A stretch of DNA of 27,967 nucleotides from Pseudomonadota bacterium. GTDB lineage: Bacteria > Pseudomonadota > Alphaproteobacteria > Caulobacterales > Caulobacteraceae. The translations under genes and the position numbers were made by a program. The notes beneath the pieces are model-generated. The model was given only the letters and a program-made list of their open reading frames with translations, made no database searches and was not told the DNA's origin. The stretch is taken from NCBI GenBank assembly GCA_023434265.1, contig JAEYTA010000080.1, positions 1-27,967 of the forward strand, in the 5' to 3' direction. Positions within the stretch are counted from its first letter, which is position 1, and each line of letters opens with the position of its first letter. Below are positions 1-7,605 of this stretch, in pieces.

Positions 1-2
1 CC

Positions 3-926
3 GGCGCCGTGGCCGTGCCGCCGCCGTTGGCGGTCGAGCCCGGCTGGACGCCTGCCGCCGCCTCGACCCGCCCGGTCGGTCTCGGCCTGCCGGGCGGCGC
101 CGCCCTCGCCGAGGGCGTCGACTTCGCCGGCGGGCTGGAGCTGGTCGCCGACGCCGACTCGCCGCTGCACAGCCTGTCCGACCTCAAGCTGCTCGACGAC
201 GGGAACTTCCTGTCGGTGGTCGACAACGGCCTGCTGGCGCGCGGCCGGCTCCGGCTCGACCGCGACGGCGACCTCGCCGGCCTCGAGGCGCTGGCGGTGC
301 GGCCGCTGACCCGGCTCGACGGCCAGCCGGTGGTCGAGCGCACCGAGCGCGACGCCGAGAGCCTCGCCATTCTCGCCGACGGGACCCTGCTGGTGGGCTT
401 CGAGCGCGACCACCGCCTGTGGAGCTACGGCCCGGCGCGGCGTCCCGCCGACCGGCCGACCCTGCTGACCTCGCCGGACTTCGCCTTCGCCCTCAACGAC
501 GGCATGGAGGGCGTGGCCGCCCGCGCCGACGGCGGCTGGCGCGTGGCCGGCGAGTCCGGCGGCGTGTGGGATTGCCGTCCGGCCGCCTGCACCGTGCTCG
601 TCCCCTTCCCGGAAACCCCGCTGCCGGACAGCGACTACCGCATCACCGGCATGGACCGCGACCCGGCCGGCGACGGCTTCTTCGTGGTCCAGCGCTCCTA
701 CAGCCCGCCGATCGACGCCCGCGCCCGCGTGCGCCGCATGGCCGCCGACGGCGCCCTCGGGCCAGTGCTCGTCGAGCTCAAGCTGCCCGGCACCACCGAC
801 AATTTCGAGGGGATCGCGGCCGTCCGCCACGGCGACGCGGTGCGCCTCTACATCCTGTCGGACGACAACAACGAACCGGCCCAGCGCACCCTGCTGCTGG
901 CCTTCGATGTCAGACCCGTTCGCTGA
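3..926 (+). CDS. Esterase-like activity of phytase family protein (5' end cut by window)
   Basis: The reading frame is open from the left edge, so the true start and probably a signal peptide lie outside the window; the first GTG seen (position 9) is not a convincing start. About 300 residues remain. The sequence alternates short hydrophobic strands with acidic turns, as in a beta-propeller. It has the pattern of the 'esterase-like activity of phytase' family (PF13449): an early SDLKLLDDG strand, an ERDAESLAIL segment, a NDGMEGVAA segment and a NFEGIAAV segment near the end. Members are usually exported; their substrates are poorly defined, and phytase activity itself should not be assumed. 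The 3' end overlaps the convergent coq7 gene by 17 bases. The family call is by recognition of motifs, not alignment. Confidence 0.75.
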   Translation, partial: GAVAVPPPLAVEPGWTPAAASTRPVGLGLPGGAALAEGVDFAGGLELVADADSPLHSLSDLKLLDDGNFLSVVDNGLLARGRLRLDRDGDLAGLEALAVRPLTRLDGQPVVERTERDAESLAILADGTLLVGFERDHRLWSYGPARRPADRPTLLTSPDFAFALNDGMEGVAARADGGWRVAGESGGVWDCRPAACTVLVPFPETPLPDSDYRITGMDRDPAGDGFFVVQRSYSPPIDARARVRRMAADGALGPVLVELKLPGTTDNFEGIAAVRHGDAVRLYILSDDNNEPAQRTLLLAFDVRPVR

Positions 927-1500
927 TCTTGATCGCCGCCCGGCATCCCGCCTTGATGACGGCGCTGAGCAGGCGATAGCCCGGCGCCTCGCGGCTGCCG
1001 TGGGCGACGGCGTGGTCGTGATGGGCCAGCTCCTCGTCGCGGAACCGGGTCAGTTCCGCCGCCAGCTCCGGATCGCGCTCGCGCACCTCGGCGATCTGGT
1101 CGGCGTAGTGTTCCTCGATGACGCTCTCCACCGCCTCGGTGCAGGCGTGCGCCGCCTTCTCGCCGAGCAGGGCCGTGCCGGCTCCGAGGCCCAACGCCGC
1201 CAGCCGCCACACCGGCGTCATCGCCGTCGGCCGGACCTTCTCGGCGGTCAGCAGGGCGTTGAAGCGGTCGAGGTGGACCTGCTCCTGGGCCCGCATCTCC
1301 GCCATGTCGGCGGCGATGACCTCCTTGCCCGGCCGTCCCGCGAACACCGCCTGCTGGGCGCGGTAGATCTGCACCGCCGCGTACTCGCCGGCGTGGTCGA
1401 CGCGCAGGATCTCGTCGCGCCGACGCTTGCTCGCGCCCCGTCCGGGACGGGCCAGCGGCACGCGGCCGTGGGTCGGGTCAGATGCGTGGGGCGCGGGCAT
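910..1500 (-). CDS. coq7: Demethoxyubiquinone hydroxylase Coq7 family
   Basis: Coq7 is a membrane-associated di-iron enzyme that hydroxylates 2-octaprenyl-3-methyl-6-methoxybenzoquinol in ubiquinone biosynthesis. The 196-residue product carries the two ferritin-like halves expected: an early RVDHAGEYAAVQIYRAQ helix with its Glu, an EQVHLDRF helix giving ExxH, then VIEEHYADQI and a C-terminal RDEELAHHDHA helix giving the second set of Glu/His ligands. Length matches short bacterial Coq7. The ATG at 1500 lies inside the last codons of dsbB (23-base overlap), so the two genes are probably translated in tandem. The N-terminal 25 residues are basic and poorly conserved, so a later start is possible. 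The gene converges on the upstream esterase gene. Confidence 0.9.
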   Translation of the reverse strand: MPAPHASDPTHGRVPLARPGRGASKRRRDEILRVDHAGEYAAVQIYRAQQAVFAGRPGKEVIAADMAEMRAQEQVHLDRFNALLTAEKVRPTAMTPVWRLAALGLGAGTALLGEKAAHACTEAVESVIEEHYADQIAEVRERDPELAAELTRFRDEELAHHDHAVAHGSREAPGYRLLSAVIKAGCRAAIKISERV

Positions 1501-2011
1501 CCTTGGGCCTCTTGGCGGCGAGCAGGCTGAACACGGCCAATGCGGCCGAGATCAGGGCGTTCCACCCTGCCATGGACAGGCCGAGGAAGCTCCACACCAC
1601 GGCGTCGCACATCGCCGGCCGGGCCACCGGTCCGGTGCCCAGCGCCAGTGCCGTCAGGCTCTCGAGGTCGACCTCGCCCCCGCCGGCGCAGGCGGCCGGC
1701 AGCGACCACCAGTCCAGCTCCCCGCCCATGTGGAACACGGCGGTGACGGCCCCGGTGGCGAAGGTCACCGCCAGCAGGAAGGCGGCGATGCGCGGCGTGC
1801 CCCGGCTGCCGCGGCTGACCACGTGCCACAGGGTGGCGGTCAGGGCGATGGCCACGGCGCCCCAGTAGACCTCGCGCTGCTTGAGGCAGAGGTTGCACGG
1901 GGCGAGGTCGCCGAACCGCTCGAAGGCGTGCGCCGCCGCCAGCATGGCCAGCGAGGCCGCCAGGGCGAAGGCGGTCCACCACCGCGTCAGAAGTCGGTAC
2001 AGGCCTCTCAT
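1478..2011 (-). CDS. dsbB: Disulfide bond formation protein B (DsbB family)
   Basis: This is an inner-membrane quinone reductase that reoxidises the periplasmic thiol oxidase DsbA. The 177-residue protein has four hydrophobic segments (about residues 13-29, 51-66, 75-93 and 138-163). The first periplasmic loop carries CNLC (Cys39, Cys42) and the second carries Cys108 and Cys135, which are the four cysteines needed for electron transfer. An LKQREVYW segment after the CxxC pair is the usual quinone-side arginine region. The gene lies 52 bases after the VTT-family gene and overlaps coq7. The proximity of a quinone-biosynthesis gene to a quinone-using enzyme is suggestive but may be accidental. 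No dsbA is seen in the window. Confidence 0.9.
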   Translation of the reverse strand: MRGLYRLLTRWWTAFALAASLAMLAAAHAFERFGDLAPCNLCLKQREVYWGAVAIALTATLWHVVSRGSRGTPRIAAFLLAVTFATGAVTAVFHMGGELDWWSLPAACAGGGEVDLESLTALALGTGPVARPAMCDAVVWSFLGLSMAGWNALISAALAVFSLLAAKRPKDARAPRI

Positions 2012-2063
2012 CGGACGACGTTCATAGCCGGGCCGTGCGCCGCCGTCGATGCGGCTCGCCCGG

Positions 2064-2639
2064 TCAGAGAAGCTTGACCGCGAGGATGGCGCCGACCAGC
2101 ACCACGATGCCGATGATGCTCCACATGGCCAGCCGCTTCTCGACCATCTCCAGCATGGCCGGGCCCCAGCGCCGCAGGATCCAGGCCTCGAGGAAGAAAC
2201 GCCCCCCGCGGGTCACCACCGAGGCGGCGAGGAAGGCCGGGAAGCTGAACTGCGCCAGACCGGCGGCGATGGTCACCAGCTTGTACGGCACCGGCGTCAG
2301 CCCCTTGATCAGGATCACCGCCAGGCCCCAGCGCTCGAACCAGTGCTGAAACTCCTCCAGCCCCTCCGAGTGGCCCAGCAGGCTGAGTAGGGCCATGCCG
2401 ACGTCGGTCAGGAAATAGCCGATGCAGTAGCCGAGGATGCCGCCCAGCACGGAGGCGACCGTGCACACCGCCGCGTAGAAATAGGCCCGGTCCGGCCGCG
2501 CCAGGATCATCGGGCACAGCATCACGTCAGGCGGCACGGGGAAGACCGAGCTTTCAGCGAAGGAGACCACCGCCAGCGCCGGCGTGGCGTGCCGGCTGCG
2601 CGCCAGCGAGAAGACCCAGTCGTAAAGCTTGCGGAACAT
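2064..2639 (-). CDS. YqaA/DedA-like VTT-domain membrane protein
   Basis: This 191-residue integral membrane protein is of the SNARE-associated/VTT (DedA-YqaA) family, thought to be lipid scramblases or transporters in the inner membrane. Visible hallmarks are an amphipathic N-terminus, a re-entrant-like FAESSVFPVPPDVML segment (about residues 27-41), a glycine-rich GGILGYCIGYFL helix, the second re-entrant segment IKGLTPVPYKLVTIAAG (about residues 113-129), and a final membrane helix near residues 174-190. The two Pro-rich loops with acidic or basic residues are the family signature. The ATG at 2639 follows a GGGGGA element. It is the first gene of a probable operon with dsbB and coq7. Its substrate cannot be read from the sequence. 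Confidence 0.85.
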   Translation of the reverse strand: MFRKLYDWVFSLARSRHATPALAVVSFAESSVFPVPPDVMLCPMILARPDRAYFYAAVCTVASVLGGILGYCIGYFLTDVGMALLSLLGHSEGLEEFQHWFERWGLAVILIKGLTPVPYKLVTIAAGLAQFSFPAFLAASVVTRGGRFFLEAWILRRWGPAMLEMVEKRLAMWSIIGIVVLVGAILAVKLL

Positions 2640-2773
2640 GCATCCCCCGGCGACGGCCGAAACCCGCGTCTAGCAGGGCCCGCAGGCGGGCGCACCTCCG
2701 AAACCGCCTGTGAGTCGCCCTCGCGGCCATCCGCCGCTATAAGGCGCTCCTCCCCCCGAGCCGACCGACCTCC

Positions 2774-3214
2774 ATGCGTTATCTGCACACCATGGTCCGC
2801 GTGACGGACCTCGAAGCTTCCCTGCGCTTCTATTGCGACCTCCTGGGTCTCGAGGAGGTGCGCCGCATGGAGAACGAGGCCGGCCGCTACACCCTCGTCT
2901 TCCTCGCCGCCCCCAACGACCGGGCGCGGTCGGAGGCGGAGCGCTCGCCGGAACTCGAGCTGACGTACAACTGGGATCCCGAGACCTACGCCGGCGGCCG
3001 CAACTTCGGCCACCTGGCCTACAAGGTCGACGACATCTACGCCGCCTGCCGGCGACTCATGGACGGCGGGGTGACCGTCAACCGCCCGCCGCGCGACGGC
3101 CGCATGGCCTTCGTGCGCTCGCCCGACGGCATCTCCGTCGAACTGCTGCAGGAAGGCGAGCCGCTCGCCCCCGCGGAACCCTGGGCTTCCATGCCCAACA
3201 CCGGGAGCTGGTGA
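2774..3214 (+). CDS. gloA: Lactoylglutathione lyase (glyoxalase I)
   Basis: Glyoxalase I isomerises the hemithioacetal of methylglyoxal and glutathione to S-lactoylglutathione in the cytosol, detoxifying a by-product of sugar metabolism. The 146-residue protein is full length and has both betaalphabetabetabeta modules. The four metal ligands of the E. coli type are present: His5 in RYLHTMVRV, Glu62 in LELTYNW, His80 in NFGHLAYKV and Glu123 in SVELLQ. The short form without the eukaryotic insertions suggests a nickel- or cobalt-preferring enzyme, which is family knowledge. Its TGA stop overlaps the region holding the start of the following lipoprotein, so the two may be co-translated. Start choice is secure because His5 fixes the N-terminus. 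Confidence 0.95.
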   Translation: MRYLHTMVRVTDLEASLRFYCDLLGLEEVRRMENEAGRYTLVFLAAPNDRARSEAERSPELELTYNWDPETYAGGRNFGHLAYKVDDIYAACRRLMDGGVTVNRPPRDGRMAFVRSPDGISVELLQEGEPLAPAEPWASMPNTGSW

Positions 3215-3216
3215 TC

Positions 3217-3828
3217 TTGAAGCGTTTCGCCGTCCTGTCGCTGGCCCTGCTGGGGCTCGCCGCCTGCGCCTCCACCTCCGAGACCTATCCGTCGCGCACC
3301 GCCACCGAGCAGTTGCTCGTCGCCCGCGCCGCCGACCGCGCCGTCGAGGGCCTGACCCTGCCGATCCCCGGCGGCTCGCGCGTCTACGTCGACGACGCCT
3401 ATTTCCGCGCCGAGTCCGCGCCCTACGCGATCAGCGCCATCCGCTCGGCCCTGTCCGAGGCCGGCTACGCCCTCGCCCCGTCCAAGAACGACGCCGACGC
3501 CGTGCTCGAGGTCCGCGCCGGGACCCTGTCGCTGGAGCAGATGCGGCGCGTCTTCGGCGTGCCCGAGATGCGGGTGCCGATCAACGACAGCTTCAACGTC
3601 GTCTCCATCCCCGAGCTGTCGGTCTACAGCCGGCGCGACCGGGTCGGCGTGGCCGAGTTCTCGGGCTTCCTCTACGAACCCCGCACCGGCGCCCCGCTCG
3701 GCGCCATCCTGCCCATGACCGGCGAGTTCCGCATCCGCAGCCACAAGCTGCTGATGATCGTCGCCTGGGGCCAGCAGAGCGTCGCCCCCGGCGAGCGCGA
3801 CCCCGGCGACAGCTGGACGGAGTTCTGA
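3217..3828 (+). CDS. Putative lipoprotein, DUF6655-like
   Basis: The product is about 203 residues. It opens with a short basic n-region, a leucine/alanine core and a lipobox LAAC (Cys at about residue 17), so it is probably a lipid-anchored envelope protein. The mature part begins with a segment reading TATEQLLVARAADRA and continues with a DADAVLEVRAG strand, resembling the DUF6655 lipoprotein family as I remember it. No catalytic motif is visible and the function is unknown. I chose the TTG at 3217 because GGGAG at 3203-3207 is then 9 bases away; the alternative GTG at 3211 would be only 3 bases from it and would merely add two residues. It starts 3 bases after the gloA stop codon. Confidence 0.7.
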   Translation: MKRFAVLSLALLGLAACASTSETYPSRTATEQLLVARAADRAVEGLTLPIPGGSRVYVDDAYFRAESAPYAISAIRSALSEAGYALAPSKNDADAVLEVRAGTLSLEQMRRVFGVPEMRVPINDSFNVVSIPELSVYSRRDRVGVAEFSGFLYEPRTGAPLGAILPMTGEFRIRSHKLLMIVAWGQQSVAPGERDPGDSWTEF

Positions 3829-3892
3829 CGACCGCTTGCGTCCGGCCGTGCGACCGGGGAAGGTCGCGCCCTCAGTGTTCCGGGAGGGTCCC

Positions 3893-5758
3893 ATGCGTCG
3901 TCTGCTCGTCTCCACCGTCGCCGCCGCTGCGGTTCTGACCCTTCCGCCCGCCGCTCTGGCCCAAGCCGGCCACGCCGATCACGCCGCACACCAGGCCGCG
4001 GCGCCGTCCGAGAGCGAGGACGCGCGGCTGGCGGCCTTCTTCGAGCAGGCCTTCCAGGAGCGCATCGCCCTGTCGCCGCAGACCATGACCTCGCTGGGGA
4101 TCAAGCGCGACTACGGCCGGCTCGACGACGCCACCGACGCCGCGGCCGAGCGCGGGCTGGCGCTGGCGGAGGCCCAGCTGGCGCGGATGAAGGCCGAGTT
4201 CGACCCCGCGACCCTCAGCGCCGACAGCCGCATGTCGATGCGGCTGTTCGAATACGGCGTCGAGCAGGCCCGCCTGTCCAACCGCTGGCGCGACTGGGGC
4301 TTCCAGTTCGCGGCCAACGGCAACCCCACCACCGGCCTGCCGGTGTTCATGATCAACCAGCACCGGGTCGACAGCGTCGAGGACGCCGAGGCCTATGTCT
4401 CGCGCCTGCGCGACGCCGAGCGGGTGATGCAGGAGATCGCCGCCGAACTGCGCCAGCGCGCCGGCGCCGGCGTGATCTCGCCGAACTTCGTGTTCGAACC
4501 GTCGATCGAGAACACCCGCAACATCATCACCGGCGCCCCCTTCGACGACGGCGCGGACAATCCGGTATGGGCCGACTTCCAGCGCAAGGTCGGCGCGCTG
4601 GAGGCCGACGGGGCGACGAAGGCGCGGCTGCTGGCCGAGGGGCGCGCGGCCCTGATCGGCGAGTGGAGGCGCGGCTACGAACACGTGCTCACGGCGCTGG
4701 CTGAGGTGCAGGCGCTGGCGGCGGCCATGCCCGACCGCGACGCGGGCGTCTGGCGGCTGCCGGACGGCGAGGCCTACTACAACGCCCGACTTCGCCTCTC
4801 GACCACCACCGACCTGACCGCCGACCAGATCCACCAGATCGGCCTCGCCGAGGTCGAGCGTCTGCACGGCGAGATGCAGGCGATCATGGACCGGGTCGGG
4901 TTCGAGGGCTCCCTGCAGGAGATGTTCGCCCTGCTGAAGACCGACCCGCGCTTCCAGTATCCGAACACGCCCGAGGGCAAGGAACAGTACCTGGCCGACA
5001 GCCGGGCCTTCATCGCCCAGGTGATGGAGGCGGCGCCGCAGTGGTTCTCGGACCTGCCGGAGGCGGCGCTGGAGGTGCGCGCGGTGGAGCCGTGGCGCGA
5101 GGCGACCGCCTCGATCGCCTTCTACAACGCCCCGGCGCCGGACGGCTCGCGGCCCGGCATCTACTACGTCAACCTGTCCGACATGACCCAGGTGCTGAAG
5201 CCCCAGATCGAGGGCATCAGCTACCACGAGGGCGCGCCCGGCCACCACTTCCAGATCGCCTACGCCCAGGAGATGGAGGGGCTGCCGTCGTTCCGCCGCT
5301 TCGGCGGCTACGGCGCCTACGCCGAGGGCTGGGGACTCTATGCCGAGCGCCTGGGCAAGGAGATGGGCTTCTACGAGGACCCCTACTCCGACTTCGGCCG
5401 CCTCTCGACCGAGCTGTGGCGGGCGGTGCGGCTGGTGACGGACACGGGGCTGCACGCCAAGCGATGGAGCCGCGAGCAGGCCATCGACTACTTCCGCCAG
5501 AACTCGCTGCTGTCGGAGCGCGACATCGTCAAGGAGGTCGAGCGCTACATCACCAATCCGGGCCAGGCGACCAGCTACAAGATCGGCGAACTGAAGATCA
5601 TGGAGCTACGCCAGCGGGCGCAGGCGGCGCTGGGCGACCGTTTCGACATCCGCGACTTCCACGCCGTGGTGCTGGGGTCCGGCTCGGTGCCGCTGGACGT
5701 GCTGGAGGACCAGGTCGACGCGTGGATCGCGGCGGGCGGCGGGTCGCCCGCCGCCTGA
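3893..5758 (+). CDS. DUF885 family exported protein (probable metallopeptidase-like)
   Basis: The product is about 621 residues. A Sec-type signal peptide (basic start, alanine/leucine core, cleavage after a LAQA-like site near residue 24) is followed by a His-rich patch (HADHAAH). The rest is mostly alpha-helical and carries the family signature HEGAPGHH (residues 445-452), a HExxxGHH-like metal site typical of DUF885 proteins. Further conserved segments are GGYGAYAEGWGLYAE and a late YKIGELKIMELR segment. DUF885 proteins are regarded as predicted M3-like or carboxypeptidase-like metalloenzymes, but substrates are mostly unknown. ATG 3893 is preferred over the upstream in-frame start at 3836 because GGGAGG precedes it and the signal peptide starts there. 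A strong GC hairpin covers the last codons. Confidence 0.85.
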   Translation: MRRLLVSTVAAAAVLTLPPAALAQAGHADHAAHQAAAPSESEDARLAAFFEQAFQERIALSPQTMTSLGIKRDYGRLDDATDAAAERGLALAEAQLARMKAEFDPATLSADSRMSMRLFEYGVEQARLSNRWRDWGFQFAANGNPTTGLPVFMINQHRVDSVEDAEAYVSRLRDAERVMQEIAAELRQRAGAGVISPNFVFEPSIENTRNIITGAPFDDGADNPVWADFQRKVGALEADGATKARLLAEGRAALIGEWRRGYEHVLTALAEVQALAAAMPDRDAGVWRLPDGEAYYNARLRLSTTTDLTADQIHQIGLAEVERLHGEMQAIMDRVGFEGSLQEMFALLKTDPRFQYPNTPEGKEQYLADSRAFIAQVMEAAPQWFSDLPEAALEVRAVEPWREATASIAFYNAPAPDGSRPGIYYVNLSDMTQVLKPQIEGISYHEGAPGHHFQIAYAQEMEGLPSFRRFGGYGAYAEGWGLYAERLGKEMGFYEDPYSDFGRLSTELWRAVRLVTDTGLHAKRWSREQAIDYFRQNSLLSERDIVKEVERYITNPGQATSYKIGELKIMELRQRAQAALGDRFDIRDFHAVVLGSGSVPLDVLEDQVDAWIAAGGGSPAA

Positions 5759-5768
5759 CCGCCGGTCA
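5735..5768. terminator. Hairpins at a convergent gene junction
   Basis: A 9-bp perfect inverted repeat, GGCGGCGGG / CCCGCCGCC with a TCG loop (5735-5755), covers the last codons of the DUF885 gene. Directly after it a second small dyad, TGACC-GCC-GGTCA (5756-5768), holds the TGA stop of that gene in one arm and the complement of the zinc-finger gene's stop in the other. There is no T-run, so intrinsic termination is only a possibility. The position between two convergent genes separated by 7 bases fits a two-way terminator. Confidence 0.3.
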
Positions 5769-6005
5769 GTGCGAGGAGGCGTCCCGCGCGGCGGGGCTGT
5801 GATACTCGCTCTCGGCCTTGCGCTTCTTGCCCAGCACGAAGCGGCGGTCGCAGTAGCCGCACTCGACGAAATCGTCCGCGCCCATGTCCATGTAGACCAG
5901 CGGGTGGCCGAGCGCCCCGCCGCCGCCGTCGCAGGCCACCCGCTTGGACGTCACCACGATCTCTTCCGGCGGGGGGATGATCGCTGTGGTCGGGCGCGGG
6001 GGCAT
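5766..6005 (-). CDS. Small zinc-finger protein (zf-CHCC, NDUFS6-like)
   Basis: This 79-residue protein has one zf-CHCC zinc-binding domain. The Cys in VACDGG, the His in GHPLVYMD and the CxxC of ECGYCDRRF form the CHCC site, followed by the typical short VLG tail. The domain is related to the 13-kDa accessory subunit of mitochondrial complex I, and free-standing copies are widespread in alphaproteobacteria; the precise role is not known. I chose the ATG at 6005 (MPPRP...); in-frame ATGs at 6044 and 6092 would add only low-complexity basic residues. The start faces the ABC ATPase gene (start 6107), so promoters for both probably lie in the intervening 101 bases. It converges with the DUF885 gene. 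Confidence 0.85.
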   Translation of the reverse strand: MPPRPTTAIIPPPEEIVVTSKRVACDGGGGALGHPLVYMDMGADDFVECGYCDRRFVLGKKRKAESEYHSPAARDASSH

Positions 6006-6106
6006 TCGGCGAGCTCTGGCTTGGCTATCGGGGCGGGCGCACATAGGTATGCGCCGCCGCTCCTTAGCGTCAAACCGGGCGGCCCGGAACACCCGAAAGC
6101 GCGCGA

Positions 6107-7081
6107 ATGACCGAGACCGAAGCCCTGCCCGCCAACGCCATCGAGGTGCGGGGGCTGGAGAAGACCTACGCCGGCTCGAAGAAGGCCCCGCCCAAGACGG
6201 CGCTGCGCGGCGTCGATCTGGTCATTCCGCGCGGCTCGATGTTCGGCCTGCTCGGGCCGAACGGGGCTGGCAAGTCGACGCTGATCAACATCCTCGCTGG
6301 CGTGGTCAACAAGACCGGCGGCACGGCGGCGATCTGGGGCCGCGACATCGACCGGGAGCCGCGCGACGCCCGCGCGGCCCTGGGGGTGGTGGCCCAGGAG
6401 ATCGTTGCCGACGTCTTCTTCACCCCACGCGAGGCGCTGGAGGTGCAGGCCGGCTTCTACGGCGTGCCGGCGAAGAACCGGCGCTCCGATGAACTGCTCG
6501 CCGCGCTGGGGCTGTCGGACAAGGCCCACGCCTACGTCCGCGCCCTGTCCGGCGGCATGAAGCGGCGCCTGATGGTCGCCAAGGCGCTGGTGCACAATCC
6601 GCCGATCCTGATCCTCGACGAGCCGACCGCCGGGGTGGACGTCGAGCTGCGCCGCCAGCTGTGGGATTACGTCCGCCGGCTGAACGCCGAGGGCGTCACC
6701 ATCCTGCTGACCACCCACTATCTCGAGGAAGCCCAGGAGCTCTGCGACACCATCGCCATCATGAACCGCGGCGAGGTGGTCGCCTGCGAGCCGACGCCGC
6801 AACTGCTGCGCCGACTGGACACCCGTCACGTCGTGGTCAGCCCCGAGGGCGATCTGGCCGCCCCGCCCGAGTTGCCCGGATTCCAGGTCACGAGCCGCCC
6901 GAACGGCGCCTTCGCCGTCTCCTACCGCAAGGGTCAGTCCTCGGTGGAACAGGTGCTCGCCGCCGTCCGCGCCGCCGGGGTCGTCATCGCTGACATCGCC
7001 ACCGAGGATCCCGACCTCGAGGACGTCTTCCTGGCGCTGACCTACGGGGATGCGTCGCGGGTGAACCCGACGAAGGACTAG
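6107..7081 (+). CDS. ABC transporter ATP-binding protein (ABC-2 / YadG type)
   Basis: This is the ATPase subunit of an ABC exporter, 324 residues long. Walker A is GPNGAGKST (residues 50-58). The Q-loop is in VVAQEIVAD, the signature is LSGGMKRRL, Walker B is PPILILDEP, and the switch histidine is in TTHYLEEA. After the nucleotide-binding domain comes a roughly 80-residue C-terminal domain, as in ABC-2 exporters such as YadG. Such ATPases normally work with a separate six-helix permease, often encoded immediately downstream. Here the next genes are an unrelated exported protein on the other strand and a hydrolase, so the partner must be elsewhere or absent. The substrate is unknown. Confidence 0.88.
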   Translation: MTETEALPANAIEVRGLEKTYAGSKKAPPKTALRGVDLVIPRGSMFGLLGPNGAGKSTLINILAGVVNKTGGTAAIWGRDIDREPRDARAALGVVAQEIVADVFFTPREALEVQAGFYGVPAKNRRSDELLAALGLSDKAHAYVRALSGGMKRRLMVAKALVHNPPILILDEPTAGVDVELRRQLWDYVRRLNAEGVTILLTTHYLEEAQELCDTIAIMNRGEVVACEPTPQLLRRLDTRHVVVSPEGDLAAPPELPGFQVTSRPNGAFAVSYRKGQSSVEQVLAAVRAAGVVIADIATEDPDLEDVFLALTYGDASRVNPTKD

Positions 7082-7084
7082 GTC

Positions 7085-7480
7085 TCAGACGACCATCACC
7101 GTCCCGATCAGCAGACGGGCGCCTCGCCGACCGAGGGTGCGGTCCGTGGCCGCCTGCAACGTCGCAACCAGCCGTTCGACGTCGGGTGGGTGGCCGGGCA
7201 GCAGGGCGTTCGCGGAGGTCTGCACCACTGCGGCGTAGGCGGCGCGCAGGCGCGGGGCGGATTCGCGAACGCGTGTCCGCAAAGCCGCGTCGGGCGCGTC
7301 GACGCCGGTCTCAACCGTCATCACGCCGCGCCGCCCGTCGGTCCGCCGCACGTTGGCCGTTATGGTGGGCAGACGCATGTAGCTGGGCTGCGGCGCGCCC
7401 CCGCCCCCGCCCGAGGCGGCGGCCGGCGTGGGCGTCGCGGCGGCGACGGCGGCGAGTCCGAGAAGGGCGCGGCGATCCAT
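7085..7480 (-). CDS. Small exported protein, weakly FliL-like
   Basis: The product is about 131 residues. MDRRALLGLAAVAAA is a signal-peptide-like start, with a possible Tat flavour from the RR pair, and is followed by a Gly-rich linker. The mature part has a first strand around LPTITANV, a GVMTVETGV strand, a long helix containing LRTRVRESAPRLRAAYAAV, a second helix PPDVERLVATLQAA and a terminal LLIGTVMVV strand. That order of elements resembles the periplasmic domain of FliL, but there is no flagellar gene nearby and I would not assign a flagellar role. The ATG at 7480 was chosen over 7537 because it begins the signal peptide. The gene is separated by 3 bases from the convergent ABC ATPase gene. 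Function unknown. Confidence 0.65.
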   Translation of the reverse strand: MDRRALLGLAAVAAATPTPAAASGGGGGAPQPSYMRLPTITANVRRTDGRRGVMTVETGVDAPDAALRTRVRESAPRLRAAYAAVVQTSANALLPGHPPDVERLVATLQAATDRTLGRRGARLLIGTVMVV

Positions 7481-7605
7481 GCCGCGATGCTGGCGCCGGG
7501 CGCTTAACATTGTCCTGCCCGAAGGCCCGGCCTTCACGGCAATCGTGACTCGACGGCTTGGGCGGCGGCGGCCACTGTCCCGCTTTCCGACGAGGGAGGC
7601 CGACG
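7481..7605. promoter_or_regulatory. Divergent intergenic region, small exported protein / dienelactone hydrolase
   Basis: These 125 bases separate two divergent start codons and must hold promoters for one or both genes. It contains a TTAAC element at 7504-7508, which could be a CtrA half-site, and a GACTC (GANTC, the CcrM methylation site of Caulobacterales) at 7547-7551. Neither is sufficient evidence for cell-cycle control. No clear -35/-10 pair is recognised. A strong ribosome-binding site (GAGGGAGG) precedes the hydrolase start. Confidence 0.3.

Noticed and set aside
2640..2773. A promoter with -10 CTATAAG near 2737 upstream of gloA
   Set aside because: The -10-like string is present but no acceptable -35 stands 16-18 bases upstream, so it was not listed as a feature.
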